From Chrysaora quinquecirrha (lineage: Eukaryota > Cnidaria > Scyphozoa > Semaeostomeae > Pelagiidae): a DNA stretch of 64,000 nucleotides. Location: positions 62,001 to 126,000 of the forward strand of contig JACTAT010000187.1 of NCBI GenBank assembly GCA_014526335.1, read 5' to 3'. This document shows positions 1 to 11,991 of the stretch, piece by piece. The notes beneath the pieces were generated by a model. It was given only the letters and a program-made list of their open reading frames with translations. It ran no database searches and was not told the origin of the DNA. The translations under genes were made by a program, and so were the position numbers. The number at the start of each line of letters is the position of its first letter. The first letter of the stretch is position 1.

Positions 1-345
1 AGTTAATTAGTTAGTTAGTTAGTTAGTTAGCTAGCTAGTTGCTACTCTGTCAGTCCGTCAGTCAGTACGTCAGTCAGTCAGTCAGTCAGTCAGTCAGTCA
101 GTCAGTCAGTCAGTCAGTCAGTCAGTCAGTCAGTCAGCCAGCCAGCCAGTCAGTCAGTCAGTCAGTCAGTCAGTCAGTCAGTCAGTCGGTCAGTCAGTTA
201 GTCAGTCAGTCAGTCAGTCAGTCAGTCAGACAACCAATCAGTAAGTCAGTCAGTTAGTTAGTCAGTCACTTAGTCAGTTGGTCTGTCAGTCAGACAGTCA
301 GTCGGTCAGTCAGTCGGTCAGTCAGTCAGTCAGTCAGTTAGTTTG
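1..345. repeat. Tetranucleotide microsatellite (GTCA/CAGT)n
   Basis: The first ~40 bases are (TAGT)n and the rest is (CAGT)n with scattered substitutions. The open frame across it (SVSQSVSQ) exists only because the repeat contains no stop codon. The array probably continues beyond the left edge. Confidence 0.95.
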
Positions 346-446
346 TTAGGTAGTGTTGGTGATTTAGTTTGAAAGTTTAGCAACTACTAAGTTGTTATGA
401 ATCCTAAATAACTATTTTGCTGCATCTTAACAATAATTTTTTGTAC

Positions 447-568
447 CTCAAAGTATTTTCTGTTTTTGCAAGATTTTCTTCGAGTTCAACTGTTCTGTCT
501 ATTAGAGCTTGTTTTTCTCTTTCGCATTCCCTCAAAGATTGTTTCAGACTTCTTTCTGATTCATCATA
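447..568 (-). CDS. Coiled-coil gene exon 6 (last visible)
   Basis: Acceptor TTTCTTATAG, donor GTACAA, phase 0 to 2. It encodes YDESERSLKQSLRECEREKQ and on to TENTLR, still coiled coil. Further exons must lie to the left of the window. Confidence 0.7.
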
Positions 569-3500
569 CTATAAGAAACAAACAATTATAAAAACTTCAT
601 GAATATCATGCTTTAAATGAGAAACCATGTGTTAAGTAAGGATGATCCAATTCATCGCACTTTTGCTCAAATCATATGAGCACAAATTCTTACGCGGCTT
701 AATATGAATAAATTGAGCATTCGCTTTTTATCGCATTTTTCTCGATGCTAGATGCGTTTCGGATTTATTGGAGCTCATCAATAACAAGTGTGAAAATCGA
801 AGTCTTTATTTTGCTTATATGGCGGTTTTATGTAATAAGTTAACTACTTAAAGGCGGGCGCAAACCGTGCCAACATTGTATGCCAACATGTTGGCTGAAA
901 ATATAGGTCAATATGTTGGTACGGCTTGCGATACTATCACAACATCTGAGAAGTTTTTGGTTGGTGACGTCATCTACAAATAATATTTTGCAAACATGAC
1001 TAAGAAGGAAGCAGCTATTTGTCTATTGCTCGCCGTTTTGGTTGAAGACGAAGAAAAAAATACTCGCGTTCCAAATCAAACACCCAGCTTAGGGTCTCCG
1101 AAATAACGACCGAAATTGAAAATGGTTAACATTTATTAACATGTTAAAAAATGTCGGCCAACATTTTTTCGTCAACAACATGTTGTTTATTAGGCCAACA
1201 TATATAGCAAAGCGTGCCAACATGCTGTTGGTAGCAATGTTGGCCAACATGTTGGCACGGTTTTCACCCGGCTTCACCCGATCTTGCTTGCATGGAACCT
1301 ACAACTTATTTGAATTCTAAAACACCATAAGCTAGATATTTTTCTCCTTCCCTTTTTGTGGCTTGCGGTATGCTGGGGATTTAGGCCTCTACGGCTTTTG
1401 ACTATCTCATCCAGCCTCGTCTCCAGGCCCCAAATCGAATTTCCTCGAATCTCAACCGTCAAATCGATTTTGGCCCTGGTACCGGCCACAAAATCTGCCA
1501 AAATACTGGAAATTTTGGCCCAGGCATAAAAACAAGGTGTAGATTCCGAAAGCAGATGTTCTTAGAAATGAAATGCAAAGAATTTCATTAATGACTGTAA
1601 GGCAAGATACAATATCTCATGTAGCATTATTTTTTTGGTTTTTATAGATGTTTTTTACATAGCTTTCGGACTATTTTGGTGTGAAATTTTGAAGAAATTG
1701 TGACGTCACTTAAAATTTCGATTGTTTGAACAGCCAATCAAATTGCGAATAGGCAAGGCCGATACCAGGGTCGAATATGGACAGCGGAGTTTTCACGTAG
1801 AGGCCTACTTACCCTGGGGACAAGGTTGTATCTCATCTCTAAAACATGGGGACGATGGAGAATGGAATGATGGAGTTGAATGATTGAACGGCATAGAATG
1901 TCATTGAATGTCATATTTTGTCATTCACGTTACTCTACTATTCCATGTCAATCAATCATTCCATTGCATTCAACTTCATCCATCAATACTCCATGTTTTT
2001 AGGGGTGTTTTTTTTTTGAAAATTTTACCTCTTCTGAAATCTGAAAAAAGTATACGTTGTAGGCTTTCGATTCGGGACCCCAAAAAGCACTGTCTTTAAA
2101 ACGGAATACTTCAGAGAGGTTGATTTGGAAACGAGACTCTCGGTGGGAACACTGCGAAATCTTCCAGCTCTTGAGTCCGGAGAGTTGGAGTTTGCAACGT
2201 CTCTGATTTTCCCGAAAGTTGTCCAAAAGGACGGGCTTTCGACAGTAAAATGTCCGAGAAGAACGCACCCTTAGAGATATGCCTATTGCATTCCCCTGAC
2301 TTCAGCTCACAATGGAAAACAGTTTAAAAGTTTGACAAAAATTGGTTTCTCAACAATAGATGCGATTGCTCCTATTGCAAAACAAGTCATAGCTAATGCT
2401 ATCTCTGAGGTTTCTTCATGCTGGTATGAATTAGTGAAGTATCACTATTGTTAACACTAACAGTAAACAAATTATACAATACAATAGAATCAGCAACCAA
2501 AAAAATCTGCTTAGGTGCTATGTATTAACTTATGCAATGATTTTTACCGATTTCATATCATGCTGCATTTGATCCCTGACATCCATCAATTTCTGTTTCA
2601 TTTTTTCTCCAGCAAGTAAACTTTCCTCCAGTTTTGCTTCAATACTGCAAGGAAAAAAGTTTCCAAAAACATTTTTCTTGTGAACCGTGGGAGGGGGGAG
2701 GTCCTCAGTAGGTATATTGTTCATACGGGGACGTGCCGTTTTCGGATATCGTTTTGATGAGAAATTCAAGAGCCGGGTACAGAATGTGGTCCCTTTTTTT
2801 GAAGCCGGGTATCTAATGTTGATTTTTTTTCTAAAGATAGTCACTCGAAAACGTGTGGGAAAGGAAACTTGTGTTTATTTAGCTTGTGCATTAACGTTGG
2901 CATCCTGCATTTTTCAAAATGAAAACCATTGTATCAAGCAACTTTGGGGCTCAGCGAAAAAGCTGTAAGCAACTGCACCATTGTTGACCTCTTTGATTCA
3001 CATTGTTTTCTATATATGTCATTTATTCTATTTCGAACTAAAACTTTTTAGCAGGAAAGGTGTTGCTGGAAGCTCTAGTTTTGTGTGCATCACATTAAGA
3101 AGCTCTGGGGGCTTAAACGTCAGATTTTTTAGCAATTATGAGGCTTGACCCTGAGTTACGCGCTTCATTATAAAGAACCACTAAGCTGCGTTTACACGAT
3201 CAGATTTTCGTCAGATTTTGATCAACAGATTTTCTTCCCTTCAGACAATCTGATGAGAAAATCTGACCTTGTAAACACCTTTGTCTGATGTCTGATGTTG
3301 AATTTCGACATTGAATTTCGATTTTTCAAAAGTCGGACATGTTCAAACTTTTCGACAAATCTGATGAGTTTTCACTCATCTCCTTTTCTCTTTGCGTTCG
3401 AAAACAAACTCCTGTTCGAAGCAGCGTTCGGTAAGCGTTCGTTTTGATGCGCCTGAAGTTGTTAAACTTGCTAAAAGTTGCTATTACAGTACTATTTAAA

Positions 3501-6500
3501 AGTAATCGTTGTTTTGAAACAAGACATACAGCGGAGCAAACAAGAACTGACAGAATAGTTCGTAAACAGAATGGGAGGCTAATGACAAAAAGCTGCGAAC
3601 TGCCTTGTATGAAATTTCCACAGTAGCTAATTGCTATCGCAGTAAACATTTCTTCCTATGATATCAGTCAATCCTAGTTCAAAACGACAGAATATCTGAA
3701 CAAATCTTATTAAAAATCTGAACGTGTAAACACTGACGGCTGTCAGATTTTTCGTCAGACAAAATCATCAGATATCTGAAGAAAAGACCTTTTCGTATTT
3801 TTAATTCTGATGGAAAATTTGATGAAAAATACAGTTGTTTCCTCAGTTTATTAGACTTATTCCATGAGTCGTCGTTTTCACTCCGTAGGCCAATTTTATT
3901 TCGATAGGTCGCTTTAGAACTGAGCATTAGGCCATCTAATTCAACTTTTTGTTGCTTTACGAAGACTGGGACTTAAGTAACGAGTCTATTAGTTTACTAT
4001 GAAGGAAACATCAACCTGTAGTTGTGGTTGTTCGGGAAATTGTTGGTTGTTATTTGCGAATAGAACGACTTGTGTAATAAGACTAGATCCTATACTCGCT
4101 TCTTTCAGGATAAATTGTACGTTAAGCATGTATCCAATGTTTCTTTGAGTAGTCTCGAGCTTTGCTCACATGCGAATGTCTCTCTTTTATTGTTAAGACC
4201 ACTGTATGCGCAGTTAAAATTAAGGAACTATTAAGGAATTTTTGGAACTACAATTGCCTCAAAAGAGGCCCAAGAATAAGGAACTTTAAGAACTAGGCCT
4301 TGAGGTAGGTTCCTTATAAAAAAAAGCGTGTAAGCGTGATTCTGCCATAGGACAACATTTACTGGATCACCCAGAGTGTGCAGAAAATTACAGCGAGGAC
4401 TGTTTTCGAATAACTGGCAAAACTAGATAAGTGTTTCAACAAAGCGAATGGAGTCTGTCAATATCAAAACACAATGGCCAGTTCTGTGTCTTGACAGAAA
4501 GAGTTCGTTTTTTCACTTCACTCTTCAATTCATTTCATTGGTCATCCCTCTGTACCCCGCGAGCTGATTGGTGTTCAAAACACAATGCCATCATAGCTTC
4601 GCTTTTTTATTAGTGCTTTTTGATCCGCATCTGGGTACAAATACTGCCATGTGTCATACTCTTAGGTGCCAAATAAACCGAGGGTCCAATGAAGGGGGGT
4701 GGGAACTTTTTCGAAAATTTAATAAACGGGAGTCCTAATAATGTCCGGGGTTGGGGGAAACGTAGTTTACTCCTTTCACAAGTGAAACTTTTTCTTCCAA
4801 AATTAATAAACGGAGGGGGTCCTTATAAGGTCCGGGGGGATGGGGGAAAAAGCTCAGAATTAAGAAATAGGGGAAACCCTTTTATAAATAATTCTATTGG
4901 TCTTCCCACTGTATCCAACCAGCTGATTGGTATTTAAAACACAATGCCAATTCAGCTTTTCGTTCTTTCTGGTTGGTGCATTTCGAGCCGCATCTGGGTA
5001 AAAATTCCGCATTAGTCTATTGTTTCGGTCTGTTTCTGACGTTTATACTCTGAGGAGTGTCAGTCGAAAAAGCCTTTAAGTATGCCCAAAGAAGTTTCGA
5101 CTTTCTCTCGCAATTTTACTACTCAAAAACTACCCACTGTATTAATTGTACTACTCAAAAACTACCCACTGTATTCATTATGTAAAATCTCACCTAATCT
5201 GTAACTCATTTTCCATGATTTCTTGTTCAAGAAATGTGATATGTTCGGATTGTTTTGCTCTCTCTGACCGATGTTCTTTCAATAAATTATCCTTCATTTT
5301 TAACTAAAACGAAAAATTTAAAGAAAATTTATTACACAGCAGAACCAAATAACTATTTCGATTAGTTTAGGTAAAATTACTATTTCATCGACAAAGATAC
5401 ACTCATTTTTGTTATAAGAAACTATGCTATGAGCCGTATAGTAAGGTTTCTTAACTGAGCAAAATGGTATAGTAAAAGTTTCTTGCAGGGTTTCTTAACT
5501 TAAAAATGAAATTTCGGAAGCTTCATGAAATAATGGTTTAATATGAAGCATCATGTTCTTAGCAGTCGAAATATGGACATTTTCCGGTATCGACCTTAAG
5601 TATGATAGTTTTTAGGGGTTATTTTTACGTAAACATTACAAAATGCACTTCAAAAATAGAAAGTTGAATTTTAAAGTTTTTTATTTTACTCCTTAGTCCA
5701 TATAGAAGAGTTTCTAGATTTTTTAGAAAAAGGCATATAAAGTTTCTTATAGTAGGTTTCTTACAAAAAAATGAACGTATCCTAGAAACTCGTACGAAAC
5801 TTTCGGGACTCAAAATCAGAAAATTTTAAGAAACTTTCAGTACTGGGCCAGTTTTTTAGTTTCTTATAAACAATACGATTACTCGATTGTAAATGAGAAT
5901 AAGCAAACCTTAGCTTGAGCATCACTAAGCTGATAAGCTGTATCTTCAAGTTGTGTGACGAGGACATTATTCTGCGCAAATAAACGTGAATTTTCATCAC
6001 GAACATTCAGAAGTTTCTTTCTCAATGACGAAGTGTCATTATTTGATAAATCTAATCCATTGGAGAAATTCCGTGATCCTGATCGGTTCTCCTATAAAGA
6101 AAGATGCAAATCTGTCATCAATCAAAGCAAAAGAATACATTGGTGAATCATAACCAATTTATCATGAATCACTTTTAAACAATCATGAACCACAGATAAT
6201 CAATCATGAATCACAGATAATCAATTTTGAAACACAAATAATCAATCATGAATCACAGTTAATCAATCATCAATCATATTTAATCAATCAACAATCACAG
6301 TTAATCAATCATGAATCACAGATAATCAATCACGAATGGCAGTTAATCAATCAGCTAGCAGGATACAGCAGGAAGGTCAATTGAATTAAATCCAAACGAA
6401 AACGAAAAGCATCTGCTTATAATTTCTGCCTTAGTTCACTGTTTTGGTCTGTTTCTGACGTTCATACTCTGAGGAGAGTCAGATGAGAAAAAGATGCCCG

Positions 6501-8104
6501 AAAATGAGGGGAAGAGGTTTCCACTGTTTATTGCAATTTTGAAGAGCTCAAAAACAAATCACAGATAATAAATCATGGATCATGGCTTATCAATCAAAAA
6601 TCACAGATAATCAACAATAAAACTACAGCTTATAAATCATGAATCAAAGCTTATTAATCACGAAGTAAAGCTTACGAATCATGAATCACAGATAATCAAT
6701 CCTGAATCAAAACTAATCAATAATGAATCATAGACAATCAATTACAGATCACTGCTTATCATTCATTAATCAAAGATCATCAGTCATGAATGTCAGGTAA
6801 TCAATCAAGAACCACAATTAATCAATCAATAATCACAGCTTATCAATCATGAATCAAAACTTATCAATCATGATTCATCACTTATTGATCATGAATAACA
6901 GATAAGCAGTCATGAATCACATCAAATCACTCCTACCTCTGATCGAGCACTATTTGATTCATTCTGTCTAGTGATTTCCGGGAATGAAAATGAATGCCCT
7001 GATGAGAACAGCTCATTGTGTACTTTTAGATTATCATTTGCAGATGAAACAGGAGTCAAATCGTCTAATGTCAACAATGGTATAGGACTTGTATGGTCTT
7101 TTATACTTCTTGAGTTCTCTGATATACTGAAAGAGAAATAGTTTCATTCTACATACATGCAATGTTTTAATAGACCAATTACATTTTGTTTTAAAACAAC
7201 AGAAGAAAATAAAGCTTTTCAATGAAACTAAAACCCCTCCAGTGGTAGCAACAAAGGCAACAGACAGGCAGTTGTCGAAGGCAAGTGCTAGGGGTGGGGT
7301 GCAATGGCAATTTAAGGCCCATGAAACCCTAGAGAGGCCCAAAAGTGGATGAGCTAACAACACCTAAATCCTGGATGTGATGTTACTCTGGCCTGGGGTT
7401 TGAACCCACATCTCCCCAAGCTTTTGACACCACAATCTACTTGGGTAAAACCACTATGGGGGGTACAAGTGCTTCAGATGGGGGGCAATGAAGCCTGCCA
7501 TTGGTGTGGCTGTTTATTTACACATTAAACAAGGCCCAAGGGAGAATATTCTTGCCTTTTCTGAATGTTTATCATTCATAACTTTTATCATTTCCTCTAG
7601 TGCTTTAAAACAAACTTATAATTCATATGAATTTTTATCTCTCTATGAATTTTCATAAGTTTCACAAAAGGAAGCAATTCCAAATTCCTAGATACATTTC
7701 AGATTTGCAATCAAGAATCCTTATTTATCTCAGAATTATCAGCGACAAGATAATGATATCTGTGAAAATTAACGATATCTCTTATGTAAATAAACTTGCT
7801 TTTGTGTATTTCAGCTTTCAGTGACCACCTGGCCTTTTATCAGTCAGGTCAGGCTTTCTTTGTGCGAAAAATAGCTTTGAAAATTCATAACATAAAGTAA
7901 TTTTAGATACAGTTAACGATGGATGTGCAATTTCTACACTTACGCATCTTCCATATCTTTGGCTGGAGGCTGTGGATTCAAATTTTTCAAGGATTTTTCA
8001 GTGAGGATAAGCCTTCTTCTCAACTCAAAACAATCTCTCATCAAAGGGTCGTCATCTGCACTTTCAACCGTGCTGCTCACACTCGGCGTTGAACAGCGAC
8101 TCAT
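447..8104 (-). CDS. Coiled-coil protein gene, 5' six exons (3' part outside window)
   Basis: I assembled this from six segments: 7944-8104, 6937-7126, 5909-6091, 5194-5303, 2548-2644 and 447-568. Each has a GT donor and AG acceptor, and the reading phase is kept across all five junctions (2, 0, 0, 2, 0), which is unlikely by chance. Together they give ~287 residues. The start ATG at 8104 is the first after an in-frame TAA. Residues ~1-115 are Ser/Asp-rich and probably disordered (start MSRCSTPSVSSTVESADDDP). From ~120 on the protein is charged and heptad-like (for example SLRKKLLNVRDENSRLFAQN in exon 3 and LEESLLAGEKMKQKLMD in exon 5), which suggests a long coiled coil. I do not recognise the family; a centrosomal or cytoskeletal role would be a guess. 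The last donor (phase 2, at 446) shows that the gene runs off the left end. Confidence 0.72.
854..1271. mobile_element. MITE with inverted ends, rich in CCAACATGTTGG palindromes
   Basis: The left end (CGGGCGCAAACCGTGCCAAC) is matched in inverted orientation by the right end (GTTGGCACGGTTTTCACCCGG). Inside, the 12-bp palindrome CCAACATGTTGG and variants recur. There is no transposase. It lies in an intron of the coiled-coil gene. Confidence 0.65.
1412..1828. mobile_element. Non-autonomous DNA transposon, 9-bp target duplication (MULE-like)
   Basis: Terminal inverted repeats CAGCCTCGTCTCCAGG / CCTGGGGACAAGGTTG. Direct 9-bp flanks TATCTCATC at 1403-1411 and 1829-1837. The same family occurs at 15354-16354 and 62530-62946, also with 9-bp duplications, and as a degraded copy near 14480-14605. 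A 9-bp duplication fits Mutator-like elements; that superfamily call is inference. Confidence 0.75.
1855..1996. repeat. Imperfect inverted repeat of (GAATG/CATTC)-rich DNA
   Basis: GAATGGAATGATGGAGTTGAA on the left is mirrored by TTCCATTGCATTCAACTTCA on the right, giving a fold-back of ~140 bp with no coding potential. Confidence 0.5.
2548..2644 (-). CDS. Coiled-coil gene exon 5
   Basis: Acceptor TTCCTTGCAG, donor GTAAAA, phase 2 to 0. It encodes IEAKLEESLLAGEKMKQKLM and continues as coiled coil. Confidence 0.7.
3185..3790. repeat. Degraded repeat with GTTTACAC / GTGTAAAC ends
   Basis: GCGTTTACACGATCAGATTT on one side and CTGAACGTGTAAACACTGAC on the other, with many TCAGATTTT/AAAATCTGA motifs between. 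It looks like a decayed non-autonomous transposon in an intron of the coiled-coil gene. Boundaries are uncertain. Confidence 0.4.
4440..5060. repeat. Two direct copies of a ~115-bp dispersed repeat
   Basis: The segments at about 4535-4650 and 4895-5010 share GAGCTGATTGGT/CAGCTGATTGGT, AAAACACAATGCCA and GCCGCATCTGGGTA in the same order, separated by G-rich sequence. A third, weaker relative lies at about 21525-21600. I see no gene here. Confidence 0.45.
5194..5303 (-). CDS. Coiled-coil gene exon 4
   Basis: Acceptor ..GTTTTAG, donor GTGAGA, phase 0 to 2. It encodes a charged helical stretch (LLKEHRSERAKQSEHITFLE). Confidence 0.7.
5909..6091 (-). CDS. Coiled-coil gene exon 3
   Basis: Acceptor CTTTCTTTATAG, donor GTTTGC, phase 0 to 0, 61 codons. 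The coiled coil starts inside this exon (SSLRKKLLNVRDENSRLF, VLVTQLEDTAYQLSDAQAK). Confidence 0.72.
6165..6920. repeat. Degenerate minisatellite, unit about AATCAATCATGAATCACAG
   Basis: The word AATCAATCATGAATCACAG and variants recur across ~750 bp, interrupted near 6340-6540 by unrelated sequence. It is intronic in the coiled-coil gene and A+T-rich. Confidence 0.8.
6937..7126 (-). CDS. Coiled-coil gene exon 2
   Basis: The acceptor follows a pyrimidine tract (CTATTTCTCTTTCAG) and the donor is GTAGGA. It enters in phase 2 and leaves in phase 0. It encodes a Ser/Thr/Pro/Asn-rich segment (ISENSRSIKDHTSPIPLL...), probably disordered. Confidence 0.7.
7366..7530. repeat. tRNA-like (SINE-like) remnant
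   Basis: GGGTTTGAACCCACATCTCC resembles a B-box region read on the opposite strand, next to GACACCACAATCTACTTGGG. Weak evidence for a decayed tRNA-derived SINE. Confidence 0.3.
7944..8104 (-). CDS. Coiled-coil gene exon 1 with start codon
   Basis: Begins MSRCSTPSVSSTVE and ends KDMEDA in phase 2 at a GTAAGT donor. The upstream frame is closed by TAA before any other ATG, so this start is well chosen. It is rich in Ser and acidic residues, with a short basic helix (ELRRRLILTEKSLKNL). Confidence 0.72.
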
Positions 8105-8181
8105 TTCAAGAATTCCTCTTCGTGCTTCAGCTTTTAAATCGCAACATTCAAGACAACAAAATAGAAGTTATTTATTCTTCA

Positions 8182-8345
8182 GCCAATCGAGCAAAGTCTT
8201 TGTTTATTTACGTTAAAATATCTGAATGTTCAGATGGCGGTTCCAGTGCGTCTACTGTCCAAGCTTAGGCCCAAATGTTTCCCTTTTGCTGAACGAACAA
8301 CTGAAGACAAACAAAGCTCCTCATTGGTTTATCTCAGTCACGTGA
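8182..8345 (-). promoter_or_regulatory. Candidate promoter of the coiled-coil gene
   Basis: Upstream of the ATG at 8104 are a CCAAT box on the minus strand (ATTGG at 8322-8326), another CCAAT on the plus strand at about 8182, and the palindromic E-box TCACGTGA at 8338-8345. CCAAT plus TCACGTGA spaced ~12 bp apart is a common arrangement in animal housekeeping promoters. No TATA box was seen. Confidence 0.4.
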
Positions 8346-8479
8346 CAGTTAGCGGGTTATTTCAAACACAATGTGAATTTTGCAAATTCTTTCTGTCCAC
8401 TGTTGACCCTTGATCCTGATGATCCTTCACTCTTTGTCGATTTTATGATTTTTGGCCCTTACCGACTTCTACCCAGGGC

Positions 8480-9175
8480 AAAGGCCTGGCTAAACAAGGA
8501 GACATGTTGCGCGCGACATTGGTGTCCCCTCGGTGTCCCGGAGGTACTTCATTCTTGAAAAGCCCAGTTTTTCCAAACCCACCCATGTCTACCAATAGAT
8601 TCTGTTAGTTGTGGCACCCATTTATAGAAAAAGCAACGGAATGTTACACCCAAATGTACCAATATCTAAAATATTTCAACCCGATTTAAACGCCTAGGGC
8701 AACTCTAAATGCGGCGAAAAGGCGTTTGCGCTGAAAAAGAACCGCATTTACCCGATTTGCACCATACAATTGACTCTAAATACAAAGATTTATCAGGCTT
8801 TTAAAAGCAATGCATGTCTTAAAGTTTTTACTACCCATGTGTAGAAATCCTTTACAAAAAAACCAACCCATATGTCGGAAAATTGTCGCTGAAAAAGTTA
8901 CCCATTTGGACGGCACGTCTAGTATACTGAACAATGGAAGTACCCCCCGGGCTCGGTGTCTCCCAGTTTACTCGGACAATTTGAAGCGCGCGAAAAAATT
9001 TGTAGCAAGAGACACGGAAATGTTTCTGGGAGACAACAAACTTTTCTTGTCTCTGCGACAAGCAAATGTCTCTGGAGACATGTTGCTCGCTTGTCACTTG
9101 CATGTTTAGCCACCCAGGGAGACATACTGAAAAAGTGTCGCCGCGCGACAAGTCTCCTAGTTTAGCCATAGCTTT
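8480..9175. mobile_element. MITE with ends AAAGGCCTGGCTAAAC / GTTTAGCCATAGCTTT
   Basis: The inverted ends continue inward as AGGAGACA / TGTC..GTCTCC. The centre is rich in GAGACA and GCGCGACA words that pair across the element. A shorter relative is at 18724-18997. Open frames inside on both strands are by-products of this inverted structure. Confidence 0.6.
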
Positions 9176-9537
9176 AACCCAAATCAGGAGTTTCTCAAAT
9201 TCACCGAGCCAGAATATATCGAAAAAAAAAACTGAAGATGGCAGAAAACGTAAAAAAGATTCTTAGATTGTAGTTTCTTATCCCTCCACCAAAACACGTC
9301 ATCATATTTATTACCGCACAGACACAGATTATGTATCCTCTTCCTTTTATATCATATTCAACATCTTCATTTCATATAGCATTGATTAACACCGTCATTT
9401 CATTCCATATTTATTGTTATCTTCCTTTCATATAAGGAATTCCATTTCATTCTATGAATGGTACAAAAGGGGTACAAAGTTTCGAGATTTAGAGAAACAG
9501 CAGAAAAATCTTTTAACATGTTGGACAGATTCCAAAT

Positions 9538-9862
9538 TTTCTTGCTTCTATATTTTCTTGCTTCCATATTTTCTTGCTTCTGTATTTTCTTGCTTCCGTA
9601 TTTTCTTGCTTCTGTATTTTCTTGCTTCCATATTTTCTTGCTTCTGTATTTTCTTGCTTCTGTATTTTCTTGCTTCTGTATTTTCTTGCTTCCATATTTT
9701 CTTGCTTCTGTATTTTCTTGCTTCCGTATTTTCTTGCTTCTGTATTTTCTTGCTTCCATATTTTCTTGCTTCTGTATTTTCTTGCTTCTGTATTTTCTTG
9801 CTTCTGTATTTTCTTGCTTCCATATTTTCTTGCTTCTGTATTTTCTTGCTTCTATATTTCTA
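9538..9862. repeat. 16-bp tandem array, ~20 copies
   Basis: The unit is TATTTTCTTGCTTCTG, with CCA/CTA/CCG variants at the last bases. Sixteen is not a multiple of three and no stop falls in some frames, so all plus-strand frames read through (FLASVFSCFCIFLLPY repeated). Nothing suggests that these are expressed proteins. Confidence 0.95.
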
Positions 9863-9864
9863 TT

Positions 9865-11394
9865 CAAAGGCGGCTTATATTCGAGGGTGGCTTATATTCA
9901 GGGGGGACTTATATTCGAGGGCGGCTTATATTCAAGGGCAGCTTATATTCGAGGGTGGCTTATATTCAGGGGGCCTTATATTCGAGGGCGGCTTATATTC
10001 AGGGGGGCTTATATTCTAGGGCGGCTTATATTCAGGGGGGCTTATATTCGAGAGCGGCTTATATTCGAGGCTGGCTCATATTCGAGGGTGGCTTATAATC
10101 GAGGGTGGCTTATAACCGAGGGCAGCTTTTATTCGAGGGTGGCTTATATTCGGGAGCGGCTTATACTCGAGGGTGGCTTATAATCGAGGGCGGCTTATAT
10201 GCAAGGACGGCTTATAATCGGGGGCGGCTTATATTCGAGGGTGGCTTATATTCGAGGCTGGCTCATATTCGAGGGTGGCTTATACTCGAGGGTGGCTTAT
10301 AACCGAGGGCAGCTTTTATTCGAGGGTGGCTTATATTCGGGAGCGGCTTATACTTGAGGGTGGCTTATAATCGAGGGCGGCTTATATGCAAGGACGGCTT
10401 ATAATTGGGGGCGGCTTATATTCGAGGGTGGCTTATATTCGAGAGCGGCTTATATTCGAGGGTGGCTTATATTTTCGAGAGCGGCTTATATTCGAGGCTG
10501 GCTCATATTCGAGGGTGGCTTATAATCGAGGGTGGCTTATATTTGAGAGCGGCTTATATTCGAGGGTGGCTTATATTCGAGAGCGGCTTATATTCGAGGG
10601 TGGCTTATATTTTCGAGAGCGGCTTATATTCGAGGCTGGCTCATATTCGAGGGTGGCTTATAATCGAGGGTGGCTTATATTTGAGAGCGGCTTATATTCG
10701 AGGGTGGCTTATATTCGAGGGTGGCTTATATTCAGGGGGGGGGCCTATATTCGAGAGCGGCTTATATTCGAGAGCGGCTTATACTCGAGGGTGGCTTTTA
10801 ATCGAGGGCGGCTTATATTCGAGGTTGGCTTAAATTCGAGGGCGGCTTATATTCAAGGACGGCTTATACTCGAGGGTTGCTTATATTCGAGGGCAGCTTA
10901 TATTCGAGGGTGGCTTATATTCAGGGGAGGTTATATTCGAGGGCGGCTTATATTCGAGGGTGGCTTATAATCGAGGGCGGCTTATATTCAAGGGCAGCTT
11001 ATATTCGAGGGTGGCTTATATTCGAGGGTGGCTTATAATCGAGGGCGGCTTATATTCAAGGGCAGCTTATATTCGAGGGTGGCTTATATTCAAGGGCAGC
11101 TTATACTCGAGGGTTGCTTATATTCGAGGGCAGCTTATATTCGAGGGTGGCTTATATTCAGGGGAGGTTATATTCGAGGGCGGCTTATATTCGAGGGTGG
11201 CTTATAATCGAGGGCGGCTTATATTCAAGGGCAGCTTATATTCGAGGGTGGCTTATATTCGAGGGTGGCTTATAATCGAGGGCAGCTTATATTCAAGGGC
11301 AGCTTATATTCGAGGGTGGCTTATATTCGAGGGTGGCTTATAATCGAGGGCGGCTTATATTCGAGGGTGGCTTATATTCGAGGGCGGTTTATAT
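9865..11394. repeat. 17-bp tandem array, ~90 copies
   Basis: The unit is GGCTTATATTCGAGGGT/C with variants (TCAAGGAC, TCAGGGGG, ATCGAGGG). It starts immediately after the 16-bp array and ends at an inserted MITE; a short stretch of the same unit resumes at about 11997-12050. Read-through frames (RGWLIFEGGLYS...) are artefacts of the repeat. Confidence 0.95.
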
Positions 11395-11991
11395 ACACCT
11401 TTTCAATTAAGGGCCTCGTTTTCAAAAAAAATTTAAATTGTGCCACAGAAGCATTTCGACCTCAAATTCGAATTCAGCAGAGTCCAGAAAAGTGTTCAAC
11501 CTTCCTCCAGACAAAAATTCCCCTAGCTGGAAACCTTCCTCACTTAACAATGAAAAATAGGCGTGTTTTGGGTGTGGCAAAATATTTTCCATTGTTCTAC
11601 TGGACCTTCCTCCGGTCAATGACCGTGTGACCGTAACTTTTTCCTGACTCTGGAATTCAGCACCTTTGTTTTAGTGTTTGGGCAAATTTTTACGCTTCGA
11701 GTCCTTACGATGTTCATTTTATAGCGATCAAAAGCCTGAAAAGTTATAAAGGATTTGACCGTGAAAAATGACTGAGGGTGTAAAACTTCACCCCGAGCGA
11801 TTTTTCACGGTCAAATCCTTTATAGATTTTCAAACTTTTCGTCGCTATAAAATCAACATTGTAAGGACTACAAGCGTAAAAATTCGCATCAACACTAAAA
11901 TGAAGGTGCTGAATCTGAATCTGGGGTCAAAATTTTCGTACGGACAAATTTTCGTAAATTTTGAAAACGAGGCTCTTAGTTGAAAAGGTGT
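11395..11991. mobile_element. MITE inserted into the 17-bp array
   Basis: Inverted termini ACACCTTTTCAATTAAGGGC / CTCTTAGTTGAAAAGGTGT, continuing with CCTCGTTTTCAAAA / TTTTGAAAACGAGG. Array units lie on both sides, so the element landed in a pre-existing array. Relatives occur at 19835-20186, 41446-41819, 43775-44164 and 60058-60405. No transposase. Confidence 0.75.

Noticed and set aside
9414..10183. Long plus-strand frames (up to 241 codons) over the 16- and 17-bp arrays
   Set aside because: Several overlapping frames and the opposite strand are open over the same bases because the units lack stops. No domain or codon pattern.
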